Source: Sipunculus nudus (Eukaryota > Annelida > Sipuncula > Golfingiida > Sipunculidae). Taken from it: a stretch of DNA of 64,000 nucleotides. How positions within the stretch are numbered: position 1 is the first letter of the stretch; every line of letters starts with the position of its first letter. The position numbers were made by a program, and so were the translations under genes. Location: the NCBI GenBank assembly GCA_026874595.1, contig CM049317.1, positions 20,419,882 through 20,483,881 on the forward strand, read 5' to 3'. The notes under the pieces are model-generated. The model was given only the letters and a program-made list of their open reading frames with translations, made no database searches and had not been told where the DNA came from. This document shows, one piece after another, positions 50,874 through 63,514 of the stretch.

Positions 50874-51329
50874 ATGTTTGTGTTTGTTCTTTTATCCCTT
50901 TTTACTACAGTCTCCTTCCAAACAAAACTGTCCTCCACAACTTTTTTTATCACTTGATTTCCCTATCTTTTTCCAAAACAGCAGACGCCATAGTCAGGTC
51001 TGTGTTTCTTCTATTTATAGAATCCTTATCACCCTAACGTAATGCATGGACTTATTCTAACCAAATCAATGACTTAAATACTTAATAATATAGTATCAAG
51101 GCATTTTATATTCCTATGGTTTATTACCTTAACATTTCTTAATCCTTTATTTTCTATACTGGAGAACTATGAAACGCATTTTAAAAAAAAATATATTCCT
51201 AACATATTTTGCCAAGAAAACTTGGATATCAAATTAATGTCCGATTTCATTTAGCCCATAGATAAATATGTTATAATGCCGGAGAATTTGTATGTCTTAG
51301 AATGTTCGTGTATATTGTACATTTCAGTT

Positions 51330-51660
51330 CCATCCTCATAGATTAGAACCGGTATGTGTTCCCAAAACTAGCAATAATATCACAGGTCTTAGAAGTCTCT
51401 GAAAAAATAAGGATAACATTATGCTTGGCATGTATATGAAGCATTAAGAGGGAATGTTTTATATTCAAAATTGTGGTTTATACTGAAATAAAATTTACAA
51501 ACAATGTTAAGAATTAATGGAACATTCATCATGGCTCAGACGTTCGGATGTCTGTAGGGGCGGAGGAAATCGGACCTTGGAATTACACTATGCTACCGAA
51601 CCTAACTGCCAAGCTAAGAATCAAACCATGGTCACTAGCGGAGAGAACCAAACCTGTTTG
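51330..51660 (-). repeat. Dispersed module repeat A, copy 3
   Basis: Inverted relative to the other copies, as expected in the left arm. It sits about 220 bp upstream of the intact type II gene and so may overlap its promoter region. Confidence 0.7.
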
Positions 51661-51879
51661 GTTCACTGTTAATGATTGCAACATACACTATTCAAGCAGC
51701 ACTGCACATATATTGATTTTTTCTATTTCCCCAGTTGAAATGCAATTAAATTACTCACTAACAGGAGATAACCTTATGTCATACGCCATGAAGATGACGT
51801 AATTAAATATGTCTATAAACAATGATTTCCATATGAACACGACACTGGGAAGAATTGACGATTGCTTCTACTTCCAAAT

Positions 51880-53400
51880 ATGCAGATGTGTAGAACTGCA
51901 AAAGGATACCAGCTTGTCCATGGCCTCTGCTACGTAATTCTGATTTTGGGTACATGGGCCAAAAAGGGTGAGATTTAACAGGTGCAATCACAGAGTTTGT
52001 GAGTAGGAACTCTAGTGACTATTGTTTAATATTTTAAGAGAGACAGTACCAAGCCTTAAACATTTTGTTTAAAGTCATATATATTCGGTTTATTATATGA
52101 ATTACAATCTTCATTGACAATGTTCTAATTAAAGTTACTACCCTGTTGTTCACAGATTTATCTAACAGATAGAGATAAAGAAAGCAAATGTCGAAATTGT
52201 AGCCTGTATTTAGTAAATGGTTTGGTTTATGTGCAAATGATTGTCTAGCGATATCCCAAACTGACATTACGGACACTTTATTTTTGCTATAGCGGAGGAT
52301 CAAGCAAAAATAACACTGCAAACAACTGCATTCTACAAGGCTTTCCAGAGCGGTAATAAAGAAGAGCTGGAGGATTTGTATTTGACGAAAAGTTTCCTTT
52401 GTCCTCCTGGGAAAACGATAATTCTTGGGAAAGGTCTGACACTAATAAAATTTGTTTAGAAATATATTTCATATCGTTATATGTTTTCAATAATACATAT
52501 ATGTTTTAAACAAATGTATTAAAGGGAGTTTTTCTTCGGATGATTGGATGGTTCTCCATCTTTGATCCTTCCCAGGTTTAGATTATGGTTTAGCATTGAA
52601 AAACTAAGCATGAAATAGATCTACATCAAGCAGTGCAATGATTTTTGTTATGTTCGGTTCATTTATTTTGTTTATTTTATACTCGTCCTTACATTTTTGT
52701 TAAGCCGATATCTTTTTCATTGCCAGATAACATTATTTCATGCCTTTCTGGGTACATGGCAAGGATAAAAGGTTTGTTTGTCCAAACAGAGAGTATCGAC
52801 GTTCTTGAGGATGTGGCATTTGAGATTGTTCATTACGTGGATGAAGGGCCCAACCACAACGTACTTCACATTGAAAGGTAAGCCAGAAGAAAATGCATCT
52901 AGTGTATGTTTTCGAACGATTGTTTGTGTAAATGCATTCAAAATTATTGTGAAAAGTGAAATGTAGATAACCGATATTACTAATGTTTAGTTCAGAAGAG
53001 TATATCTACATGGTCTGCAGGGTCGGAAAATGTTATAAACAATATAACTCAATGATATGGCTGAGCTTGATAGACCCGCATTTATATAATGAGTAAGAAA
53101 AAAATAAAATAGAAAATAGAAGAGATTTCAGCATAAAGGAGGCATTCCTGTGCAAGTCTTGTCAAATAAATCATTTTCAATTAAATTGCAGCTGAAGAGT
53201 TTTATAGTTCAGTGATATAGATTGCCAAGATCCAACTCATATTTTCGTACGAAAAAGTATAAGACGGCTGGTAACTATGAACTGAGTGTGAATGAAATAT
53301 GAAAAGGAAACATTCCAAAAAAGATCATATTAAACGTTAAGATACAGGTCAGAATATACTGGTTAAATATCCAATAGTTAGAATATCTCAGACGCATAAA

Positions 53401-53453
<53 letters not shown>

Positions 53454-53563
53454 TTATTGTACATTACATTTTCGTATTGTTTTCCAGAGGCCTCCTCATT
53501 TGGGAAAAGGATCTTGAGTTGAAAAAATGGAAAATACGCTACCATATTTGGAGTAGATACTAA
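51880..53563 (+). CDS. Secreted SnoaL-like/DUF4440 (NTF2-like) protein, type II, intact, four exons
   Basis: Exons: 51880-51967 (88 nt), 52293-52433 (141), 52727-52877 (151), 53488-53563 (76, ending TAA). Donors are G|GTGAGA, G|GTCTGA and AG|GTAAGC; acceptors are CTATAG, TGCCAG and TTCCAG. Phases 1, 1 and 2 and exon lengths match type I exactly. The product has 151 residues. Residues 1-29 hold a signal peptide with core GLCYVILILGTWA. Exon 2 reads TTAFYKAFQSGNKEELEDLY then FLCPPG and LGK. Exon 3 reads QTESIDVLEDVAFEIVHY. Exon 4 reads GLLIWEKD...WKIRYHIWSRY. The start is the first ATG of the exon; a second in-frame ATG is the third codon. The weak donor of exon 2 (GTCTGA) is shared by the right-arm copy, and type I has a similar one (GTCTTT). 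Likely extracellular; function unknown. Confidence 0.8.
53415..53445. repeat. (TA)n microsatellite with (GT)n edges
   Basis: Lies in intron 3 of the type II gene, about 40 bp before the exon 4 acceptor region; the right-arm counterpart (57860-57931) is over twice as long. Confidence 0.9.
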
Positions 53564-53647
53564 TAATATGGTCTGGATAAATAATGCTGAAGTGATCAAT
53601 ACAATTTAAAAAATATGATAAGGAAATTCAAAATGAATTGTGTTCTG

Positions 53648-53653
53648 AATAAA
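53648..53653 (+). terminator. Candidate polyadenylation signal AATAAA
   Basis: First AATAAA hexamer after the stop codon of the type II gene, 84 bp downstream. In AT-rich DNA such hexamers are common, so this is only a candidate. Confidence 0.35.
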
Positions 53654-54762
53654 AAATGCTTCTTTCTGGACAGTCTGAACTGTTGGCCTAGTAACACCAT
53701 TACAATAGATAAAGACCGATGGATTGATACATCAATTTGTAAGTTAGTTATAAACAACAAAACAAAGATATAAGAAGTACGCTTACAGCAAACACTACAT
53801 TATCTCTTTCTCGCTTTTCTCTGCAAATAGATATATGCCGAACATAATATATTTTTACGAATTCACTGCAATCATTTTTGTATCATGCATTGAGTATTAA
53901 AGGCTCCTTTAAAATACAACTTAAACGATTTTGTTGACCTCTGTATTCATTCTTGAATTAATTATTGCATCATGTTTCATATGAATTTTACAAACATTTT
54001 GAGATCAACTATGTATCGAGAAAGAAAAAATTCAAACTGCCAAGCGTCAAACCGGCACGCTTAAAATTAAGAATAAGCGATAATTTATTTGGTGTACACA
54101 TTCCACGAGGTTGATAAGCTTATTTGGATTTTTTTTATCAACACATTTTTCAAATATGACGTGTTTGAAGTTATTTTAGTTCGTAAATGTTTTTGTCCTT
54201 TTTTAAATCTAGATACACACGTTGTTAGGTTGTAGTTTTATACAGGAGTGTACCAAGAAGCAAAAATATAACATTTTTTAACTGTTCAGGTAAAATGTTA
54301 CCTCTCCTAGAACTAGCATTATTAGGTTCGTAACGCTAAATCATTTAGGCTATATGTCAAGTTATAGGAGTGAGTTTATACTTTGGTGTCATGTCATCTC
54401 ACCTGAATAATCATGTTGCCTTTCTGGACTTTGGGACCTGTTCATTTATATATATTTTTTCTTCCCCTCGGGTAACACATACCCCATTCAATGGGTACTA
54501 GAATGTTATTCATTCATAACTTGCTTCTCCCCGAGAACAGTGGACATACACTCTTTTGCTTAAGGTTTTGGCAAGTATCAGTATGTAGTGTGTCTTGAAT
54601 CGGGTTTGTCATAAAAACATTGACAATCAACAAAATAAAAGCCATACATTAAAACCCACTGTGTGTATATTTTAAAATATGATAAAAAAATTATGAAAAT
54701 AATATAATGTAATATCTCATATCTTATTCTAACGTGTGTGAAGATAACAAAATGGTTTGTTA

Positions 54763-56483
54763 CAAATCTTATTTCTAACTTTTTTAACTCTTAAAATAAG
54801 GCTTTAATGTAATTTTTAATTCTGCCATCTTTCGTATTGTCTCTTTTATCACAAAGAAACTTTTAAACAATGCTTTACCGTATTTAGCCTTTTTTATATT
54901 TAAAGTAAAACCCACATACAATGACTATTTTTTTAGCTGCTATGCGTATTATCTGTTTCTACCCCACCTAAACATTTTAGAGTAACCGGGGGTTTGAGCA
55001 AAATTAATCCTATTGTCCTTTTTGCCCACGATAACATTGATTTTAAATAATTTATCTATCCAAAAAGAAATTATGTTAAGCGTTACTATTATTTAAATCA
55101 AAAATTTTAATTTTAATAATTTATAACAGAGCATTATAACAGGCTTTTCCCATACAGGCATGGTAAATGACGAAACGTTCAATAACCCGGAATCCTTTGT
55201 TTTGTTCCGCGCAGCTTAACTTAGTCGAAAAATTGTGTAAGTGTTGTTGAACACCAATCTCGATTTTTGGGATTCGCATAGCAAACCCGTGGTAGAGCTT
55301 ATCGGTCCAGGCAAGACATTAATTACCATTCGCCTTGTCCCCCCTCCCGAAAGAAACCGATCATGTTTGCCCATAATACATATCTAAAGCGCAAAAAATA
55401 AACACTGGTAAGAAACATTATTAAAAGAATAAGGAAATAACACAAAAACTTGTCCCACATGTCAGTTAAATGACATTTTGAAAACCAAATTTGTCACGGA
55501 AAGATATTAATGAATGTAAAAAAAGGGGAATGGGTAAGTTGTTCCTGTTTTAACCTAACCGAAAGCGGTGTCATGGGCACATAAACGTGAATGATAGCAG
55601 ATCTGAGATGACATGTTGTTTTATCGAGATTTATGTAACTAAATTGACTAAAGGCCAGCATCATAATAATAACATAACAAATTGATATAGAATACACGAT
55701 GAATCATGAAATTACCAATTGTAGATCACACAAAATGCTAATAAATTTTAAACTGTTTCGGCTGTTGCATGTTCGTTTAGCGTACAGCTTAATTATGATT
55801 ATAAAGAGCCGGTAACTGTTATTTGGTAACTGTAACAGCTGTTTAACAGCAGTTACCCCGCTTTGGATAGCTCACCAGACTCAGACCTGGACTCACCCTA
55901 TTCATTTATCAAAACACATTTAAATTTTTAATATAACAGAAGAAAATAACATGTTGAGTCATAAGTTTTCTGTTTTTATTATGTCGTTTTCATGAAGCAC
56001 TTGGAAGTCTTAGGTTTCATCTAATTATTATGTTGTTTTCAGGAAGTATGATCTAATACAAAAATTAAGACATCATTTATAACAGAGAAACCAGTCCCCT
56101 CTGCATGTACTGTATGGTGTTGGCGCCTCATAAGATCGTTAGTCTAGTTATACAATTAAAATATGAGATAATTTGTTAACAACATGTGTTGCATAAGTGA
56201 TGAGACGGATACGAATATTTGTTTTAAAGAATCATCGGCTAGGCTACCATTATAATGTAACAATGTCTTAGAGGGATCTGTGTCAGCAACACAGTATCGA
56301 TTTCTGGGAGAAACACCCATGAAGAGCTAAAGAGCAGTATGTTTCTGCTTTCGTACCACTGTCAGTCTGTACATAAGTGTAATTTTGTGATCGTAAGAGT
56401 GATCATTACAGAAATGTCTTGTTGAATTGCCAACCCAAGCCGAGTGTGGTCAAGCTTCAAACCCCGTGCGTCTACTACACACT
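54763..56483. other. Spacer of the inverted duplication, no gene seen
   Basis: About 1.7 kb of sequence with no match in the arms that I can see. It contains a small hairpin near 55.82-55.86 kb (GGTAACTG...CAGTTACC). No exon or RNA gene is recognised. Confidence 0.6.
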
Positions 56484-57750
56484 GAAATAAACCATTTTGT
56501 GATCTTCACACAGGTTAGAATAAGATATAAGATATTACATTATATTATTTTCATAATTTTTTTTATCATATTTTATAATATACACACAGTGGGTTTTAAT
56601 GTATGGCTTTTATTTTGTTGATTGTCTATGTTTTATGCTGACTGTTCAATACAAACTTAAAAGACCAGTTGCTGCTGTATAAGCGTTTTCTATATGAAAG
56701 GCCTGATGACAAACCCGATTCAAGACACACTACATACCGATACTTGCCAAAACCTTAAGCAAAAGAGTGTATGGCCCCTGTTCTCGAGGTAAAGCAAGTG
56801 AAGAATGAATAACATTCTAGTACCCATTGAATGGGGTATGTGTTACCCGAGGGGGATAAAAAATATATATCAATGAACAGGTCCCAAAGTCCAGAAAGGC
56901 AACATGATTATTCAGGTGAGATGACATGACACCAAAGTATAAACTCACTCCTGTAACTTGACATATAGCCTAAATGATTTAGCGTTACGAACCTAATAAT
57001 GCTAGTACTAGGAGAGGTAACATTTTACCTGAACAATTAAAAAATGTCATATGTTTGCTTCTTGGTACACTCCTGTACAAAACTACAACCTAACAACGTG
57101 TGTATCTAGATTTAAAAAAGGACAAAAATCATTTACCAACTAAAATAACTTCAAACACGTCATATTTAAAAAAAAATTGTTGATAAAAAAATCAAATTAG
57201 CTTTTCAACTTTGTAAAATGTGTACACCAATTAATTATCGCTTATTCTTAATTTTTATGCGTGCCGGTTTGTCGCTTGGCAATTTAAATTTTGTTCTCGA
57301 TACATAACTGATGTCTCAAAATGTTTGTAAATATCATATGAAACATGATGCAATAATTAATTCAAGAAAGAATACAGAGGTCAACGAAATCATTTAAGTT
57401 GTATTTTAAAGGAGCCTCTATTACTCTATGCATGATACAAAAAAGAATGCCATGAATTCGTAAAATTATATTATGTTCGGCATATATCTATTTGCAGAGA
57501 AAAGCGAGAAAGAGATAATGTAGTGTTTGCTGTAAGCCTTCTTATATTTTCGTTTTGTTGTTTATAACTAACTTACAAATTGATGTATCAATCCATCGGT
57601 CTTTATCTATTGTTATGGTGATACTAGGCCAACAGTTCAGACTGTCCAGAAAGAAGCATTTTTTATTCAGAACACCATTCATTTTGAATTTCCTTATCAT
57701 ATTTTTATATTGTATTGATCACTCCAGCATTATTTATCCAGACCATATTA

Positions 57751-57855
57751 TTAGTATCTACTCCAAATATGATAGCGTATTTTCCACTTTTTTTCAACTC
57801 AAGATCCTTTTCCCAAATAAGGAGGCCTCTGGAAAACAATTCGAAAATGTAATGT

Positions 57856-57931
<76 letters not shown>

Positions 57932-59017
57932 CATTTATGCGTCTGAGATATTTGAACTATTGGATATTTAACCAGTATATCCTGACCAGTATCTTAACGT
58001 TTAATATGATCTTTTTTTGAATGCTTCCCTTTTCATATTTCATTCAAACTCAGATCATAGTTACCAGCCGTCTTATACTTTTTGTACGAAAATATGAGCT
58101 GGATCTTGGCAATCTATATCACTCAACTATAAAACTCTTCAGCTGCAATTTAATTGTAGACGTTGACATGAGTTGCACAGGAATGTCTTCTCTATGCAAA
58201 AAACTCTTCTATTGTGTTTATTTTATTTTTTTCTTACTCATTATCTAAATGCAGGTCTATCAAGCTCAGCCATATCATTGATTTATATTATTTATAACAT
58301 TTTTCGACCGTGCAGACCATGTAGATATATTCTTCTGAACCAAACATTAGTAATATCGGTTATCTACATTTCAATTTTTTCAATAATTTTGAATGCATTT
58401 ACACAATCAATCGTTCGAAAACATACACTAGTTCTGGCTTACCTTCCAATGTGAAGCACGTTGTGGTTGGGCCCTTCATCCTCGTAATGAACAATCTACA
58501 ATGTCACATCCTCAAGAACGTCGATACTCTCTGTTTGGACAAGAAAAACTGCCATGTACCCAGAAAGGCATGAAATAATGTTATCTGGCAAAGAAAAAGA
58601 TATCGGCTTAACAAAAATGTAAGGACGAGTATAGAATAATCAAACTAAATGAACCAAACACAACAAAAATCATTGTACTGCTTGGTGTAGATGTATTTCA
58701 TGCTTAGTTTTTCAATCCTAAACCATAATCTAAACCTAGGAAGCATCGAAGATGTAGAACCATTCAATCATCCGAAAAAAACTCCTTTTAATACAGTTGT
58801 ATAAAACATATATGTTTTATTGAAAACATATAACGAGATGAAATATATTTTTAAACACAATATTTTAGTGTCAAACCTTTCCCAAGAATTATCGTTTTCC
58901 CAGGAGGACAAAGGAAACTTTTCATCAAATACAAGTCCTCCAGCTCTTCTTTATTACCGCCGTGGAAAGCCTTGTAGAATGCAGTTGTTTGCAGCGTTAT
59001 TTTCGCTTGATCCTCCG
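57751..59017 (-). pseudogene. Broken type II SnoaL-like gene, right arm
   Basis: Exon 2 (59017-58877) is open, 141 nt, with FLCPPG and a GT donor. Exon 3 (58584-58443) has a 9-nt in-frame deletion after GYMA and a premature TAG where the left arm has the Glu of AFEI. Exon 4 (57828-57751) carries two extra bases in the A-run after GAGTTG, so the final W-K...W ending is lost. Exon 1 is missing, removed by a ~440-bp deletion. The mirror-image gene in the left arm is intact. Confidence 0.85.
57860..57931. repeat. (TA)n microsatellite
   Basis: Right-arm counterpart of 53415-53445. Confidence 0.95.
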
Positions 59018-59219
59018 CTACAGCAAAAATAAAGTGTTCGTAATGTCAGTTTGGGATATTGCTAGACAATCATTTGCACATAAACCAAACCATTTACTAA
59101 ATACAGGCTACAAGTTCGACATTTGCTTTCTTTATATCTATGTCTGTTAAATAAATCTGTGAACAACAGGGGGAAAAGAAATAATAAATATATGTACAGT
59201 GCAGCTTGAATAGTATATG

Positions 59220-59720
59220 TTGCAATCATTAAAAGTCAACCCAACAAGTTTGGTTCTCTCCGCTAGTGACCCTGGTTTGATTCTTAGCTTGGCAGTAAGG
59301 TTCGGTAGCATGGTGTAATTCCAAGGTGGTGTTTTACTGTCAGGCTTCCGATTTTCTCCGCCCCTACAGACATCCGAACGTCTGAGCCATGATGAATGTT
59401 CCATTAATTCTTAACATTGTTTATAAATTTTATTTCAGTATAAACCACAATTTTGAATATAAAACATTCCCTCATAATGCTTCATGTACATGCCAAGCAC
59501 TCCATTAATGTTATCCTTATTTTTTTCAGAGGCTTCTAACACCTGTGATATTATTGCTAGTTTTAGGAACACATACCGGTTCTAATCTATAAGGATGGAA
59601 CTGAAATGTACTTAATTCTAAAACATACAAATTCTCCGACATTATGAAATATTTATCCATGGGCTAAATGAAATCGGACATTAATTTGATATCCAAGTTT
59701 TCTTGGCAAATTATTTGTTA
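59220..59720 (+). repeat. Dispersed module repeat A, copy 4
   Basis: Mirror of the 51.3-51.7 kb copy; similar to 12.2 kb and 21.3 kb, with TTTTCTCCGCCCCTACAGAC. Confidence 0.75.
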
Positions 59721-60045
59721 GGAATATATTTTTATTGAAAATGCTTTTCATTGTTCTCCACTGTGGAAAATAAAGGTTTAAGAAATGTTAAGGTAATAAA
59801 CCATAGGAATGTAAAATGCCTTGATACGATATTATTAAGTGTTTAAGTCATTGATTTGGTTAAAATAAGTTCATGCATTACGTTAGGGTGATAGAAATTC
59901 TATAAATATAACAAACACAGACCTGACTATGGCGCCTGCTGTTTTGGAAAAAGATAGGAAAATCAAGTGTTAAAAAAGTTGTGGAGGACAGTTTTGTTTA
60001 GAAGGAGACTGTAGTAAAAAGGGATAAAAGAATAAACACAAACAT

Positions 60046-60050
<5 letters not shown>

Positions 60051-60100
<50 letters not shown>
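60051..60100. repeat. (TA)n microsatellite
   Basis: Right-arm counterpart of 50813-50868, followed by the same CCTATGGCGTTGTCC sequence. Confidence 0.95.
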
Positions 60101-60102
<2 letters not shown>

Positions 60103-60684
60103 CCTATGGCGTTGTCCTACAGAGTGAGGGAAACGTTCATCCACGAGTGTATCTTAAAGGCGACATAGTGAACTTCAGATAAACATCTACGATTGATTTT
60201 GTCTGAACAATAGGTTTTAGATTTTGGCTCATTTCGAATCCCCTTAACATTAAACAAGAACCCTCATTTAAATTATAAATGTTACGTGTCTGTTCATGCC
60301 CATTTGGTCACATACATTTAACAACGTGTAAAGCTAAGTGTCCACTACGGGGACGATATAACATGTTTTATACTCATGGCCTGCCTCACCTAGACTAAGC
60401 GTAAGATGCAAACGACACCGGTACCATAAGCTCTCAATACACGACCTAGTAGCAATTTACGTTCGTCTGGTAAGCCCGCCTGAGTTCTGACACTTGTCAT
60501 ACGGAAAATGATGAAATTACAGATTTGAATGCAAGTAAACCAAACTGTAAATCGATCGATATACAGGTTATTTTCGCGTCACTTACAATTTAGTTATCGC
60601 CATGTACACATGCTGTCACAAATCCCATTAATGTACAACAGGATTTTCTACATGGTATGTGTTGTTAGAAAGTAGACATACCTA

Positions 60685-60870
60685 TTAATTTTTCTTGATC
60701 TGATATGACAGCATTCCCTTATGCAGCCGGGCGTTGTCAGAAAAGGCAAAAATAGCTGATTCCTCATCGAGCCCGAAAGGACTGTTCTCACCATTAGTAA
60801 GCAAACCTTTAAGCTGCCCGGTGTTAGCTATACAATATTTCACAATGGTTCCATAGGTAAAGCAGGCCAC
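60685..60870 (-). CDS. Unidentified 61-codon open frame (right arm)
   Basis: Begins MACFTYGTIVKYCIANTGQ, continues LLTNGENSPFGLDEESAIFA and ends LSYQIKKN then TAA. The codon use and the mirror copy at 50.3-50.6 kb, whose differences include many at third positions before it breaks, suggest it was once coding. No acceptor, domain or signal peptide is clear. It could be a single exon of a larger gene or a transposon piece. Confidence 0.3.
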   Translation of the reverse strand: MACFTYGTIVKYCIANTGQLKGLLTNGENSPFGLDEESAIFAFSDNARLHKGMLSYQIKKN

Positions 60871-60987
60871 TAATTTTTTAGATATCTATACATGTACATA
60901 ATTTTTTTGGTTGTAAAGCTAGAATATCTCTTTCTGGAGATGAAAGATGTGTAATGGTGACACTGTTGGATTTACAGCTGTAAGCCC

Positions 60988-61108
<121 letters not shown>

Positions 61109-61332
61109 CGAAAAACTATGTAGCCTATGTATACAAGCAAAGTATGACAAAATGATAATCTTGTTTTGATTTGTCAGGCTACACTTCTGTCCCTCTTTGG
61201 ATGTGTTGGTGTCTATGGGCAGCCTTCTCAATGAATAAAAGTTGCAACTACATACGATATGCAGCATTTGTTGTTACATCAAATGAGAACGCATTTGAGT
61301 TCGTTCAACAAATTGAATTTATCATTTTGTCA

Positions 61333-63514
61333 TGAGGCATTTATATCTTCTTCAAGGGTAGTAGCAGATTTTCCACTCGTTCGACTTAGTGTTCTTTATT
61401 TGCATAAAAGAAATATGAGTGTATAAATATACATGACTCAAACAGGGATGCTTTTATCAAATTGATCCTTTATATATTGAAATAAATTCATACCACATTT
61501 TGAAATAAAATATTGTTCTTTTTATAAATTCGTTTGGATCTTTAAAGCATAATTTAAAGCACAGACGGAATTATCATGAAGCGACATAATAACTCGGCGG
61601 TAGCAATTATATACACAATAATTTAATCAAAGGCATCCAGTGAGCTCAATAACTTACTTTCCTAGACTGAAAATTATGTGTTTGGCCCACCCTTGAATAA
61701 TGAGCGACTTCAAAAGCCATATGTCTAAGCACTTCGACCGTCTCTGTCTGAACAAAGATGCTTTTCATCTCTTCGATCTTTTTTGCAATAAATTTGGTTA
61801 CTTTATCTTGAAAAAATGGCGTTTTAACATTATATTGACCTGTTACTTGACATAAATAAAATAAATTATCAATAGATCAATGGACACACACATTCACGAT
61901 CCAATTTAATAATAGGCTCGTGTTTACCAGGAAACTAATTTTTTTTCAAGAACTCTATATATTTTAAATGCCTTCTTTGGCTCAACTAAGGACAAATTAA
62001 CAATATTAAATAATATGTATTCTGCTGACAAATCATTCCAAAGAAACACGTTTAATTCATGCTAAGTGAGCTAATTATGGAGTGATTTTTTTATATGTTT
62101 AGGTTGAAAATATGGGGGCGTAAACTGATTGAAGAGTTTAGAAAAATCGGTAGAGCTTGTTTTCTGGAAAATAACGACATTGTATAGCAAGTTCCCCTGG
62201 TGGATATAGAGAACTTTCTTTCAGATAAATATCCATTACTTCTTCTACCTTGCGGTCTTGGAATGCTTAGAAAACATGTTCGTTTTCAAGGTTAGCTGCG
62301 TTTTTTCATCAGCTGCAGAGAAAATAAATGGAATGTAACATATTACTGGTTCCTCTTCATTACATTGTGCACAAGTATAGGCATGTTAGAGCAAATGTTA
62401 TAATTGTGGAATCGAATCTTTCAGAGGAGTTGTATCATAAGTCAATAAATTGACACGCTTTTCTATATTTTCTGACTCCTCCTAAGTGTTAAAGATTTGG
62501 TCAAATACGAATTTAAAAATAGGAATACAAGAGGCGTATTGTAAGGACTTAGGAATCCAATGCTTGTAATTTGTCTCACAAAAGACTGTTCTATTAGATT
62601 TTTCTACCCTTACATTTTATAGTACAATGCATCCTCTATGTAATTTTATTTGCTATGTAAACATCTTTTGTATAACTAACTCCCTGATATTTTACCGCGA
62701 TCCACTTATAATATGTTTATATTTATAACCCTGCCATTTTTGACAAAAAAAATTCCTTCCCAATGTACTTAGAAAAAAATATAATCATCAATAATAAATA
62801 TGAAATCACAGATGAGACACATGAATATCAAGGGCTTATGTCATTGTTTGTTATCCGTATGCAGGAGGATATCAGCATTACTGCTAACTTGTACGTTACT
62901 GTGCATAAAAACCTTATGTAAGCACAATAAAGCATTATTTAAGGCGCTTTTCTCATATTCGAGTTACCTGATGCCTTCATGTTTGTGAGTATATATTGAA
63001 ATTTACAAACCATGAGGAAGAGTGTTACAATTTCCAAGTAGATGCCTGTCACCGCGTTATCAACACAATCCTAACATCGAAGCACTCTACGATCAGGCTT
63101 ATCTTCCAGAGTCATATACGATTGGTCATGGAGAACCCGCCCTAGAGGAAAAAGGTCAACAGGAATCTTAAAGAAGCACAAGTAAATTTAAGGCCGGAGC
63201 CCTTCTGCACAGAGATAACCAACCAGAAAGTAAGCCTACTATAATCATATGTCTCTCTGTGCATCCATTGATAAACCTGGATTTGCAAGACAACCTCAGT
63301 AATGTTGTCCACATTCAGGTCGTAATGTAATTTAAGAAATAATACATGGGTTTCTAAAATAACACGATGCACCTCTAAGCATGATCAAACAAAAATAGTA
63401 TATTCAGCCATAAATGTGACGTCTATCTGCTTGTTCAGCCCTTGCACATATTCCTAGTTTAGTACAAGTCGTCACCAAAAGGAATACAACTATCACCGCC
63501 ACGGAAGGGTTCAT
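61333..63514 (-). pseudogene. Broken type I SnoaL-like gene, right arm
   Basis: Exon 1 (63514-63427) is open (MNPSVAVIVVFLLVTTC) with AT at the usual donor. Exon 2 (62312-62179) is 134 nt and shares with the left arm the same missing base and the same lost 3' bases. Exon 3 (61806-61658) begins in the correct frame (DKVTKFIAKKIEEM...EVLRHMAFEVAHY) but is 149 nt and shifts frame near its end. The exon 4 relic (about 61333-61410) has no acceptor and an early stop. The shared exon 2 lesions show the gene was already dead before the arms separated. Confidence 0.85.

Larger units (their letters stand above)
47500..54762 (+). repeat. Left arm of a large inverted duplication
   Basis: Matches 56,484 to the window end in reverse complement. 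Anchors: 47.98 kb with 63.34 kb, 49.02 kb with 62.31 kb, 49.51 kb with 61.80 kb, 50.4 kb with 60.8 kb, 52.3 kb with 59.0 kb, 53.5 kb with 57.8 kb, and 54.6 kb with 56.6 kb. The inner edge is sharp near GATAACAAAATGGTTTGTTAC (about 54,762). The outer edge overlaps duplication unit 2. The arms differ by substitutions plus several indels, so the event is not very recent. Confidence 0.9.

Noticed and set aside
55815-55860. Hairpin GGTAACTG...CAGTTACC in the palindrome spacer as an RNA gene
   Set aside because: Stem of only 8 bp with no conserved RNA features or promoter elements.
57751-57828. Alternative reading SGKYAIIFGVD as the true end of type II proteins
   Set aside because: Types I and III and two other type II copies all end in the W-K...W frame, so the two extra bases at 57.8 kb are the lesion.
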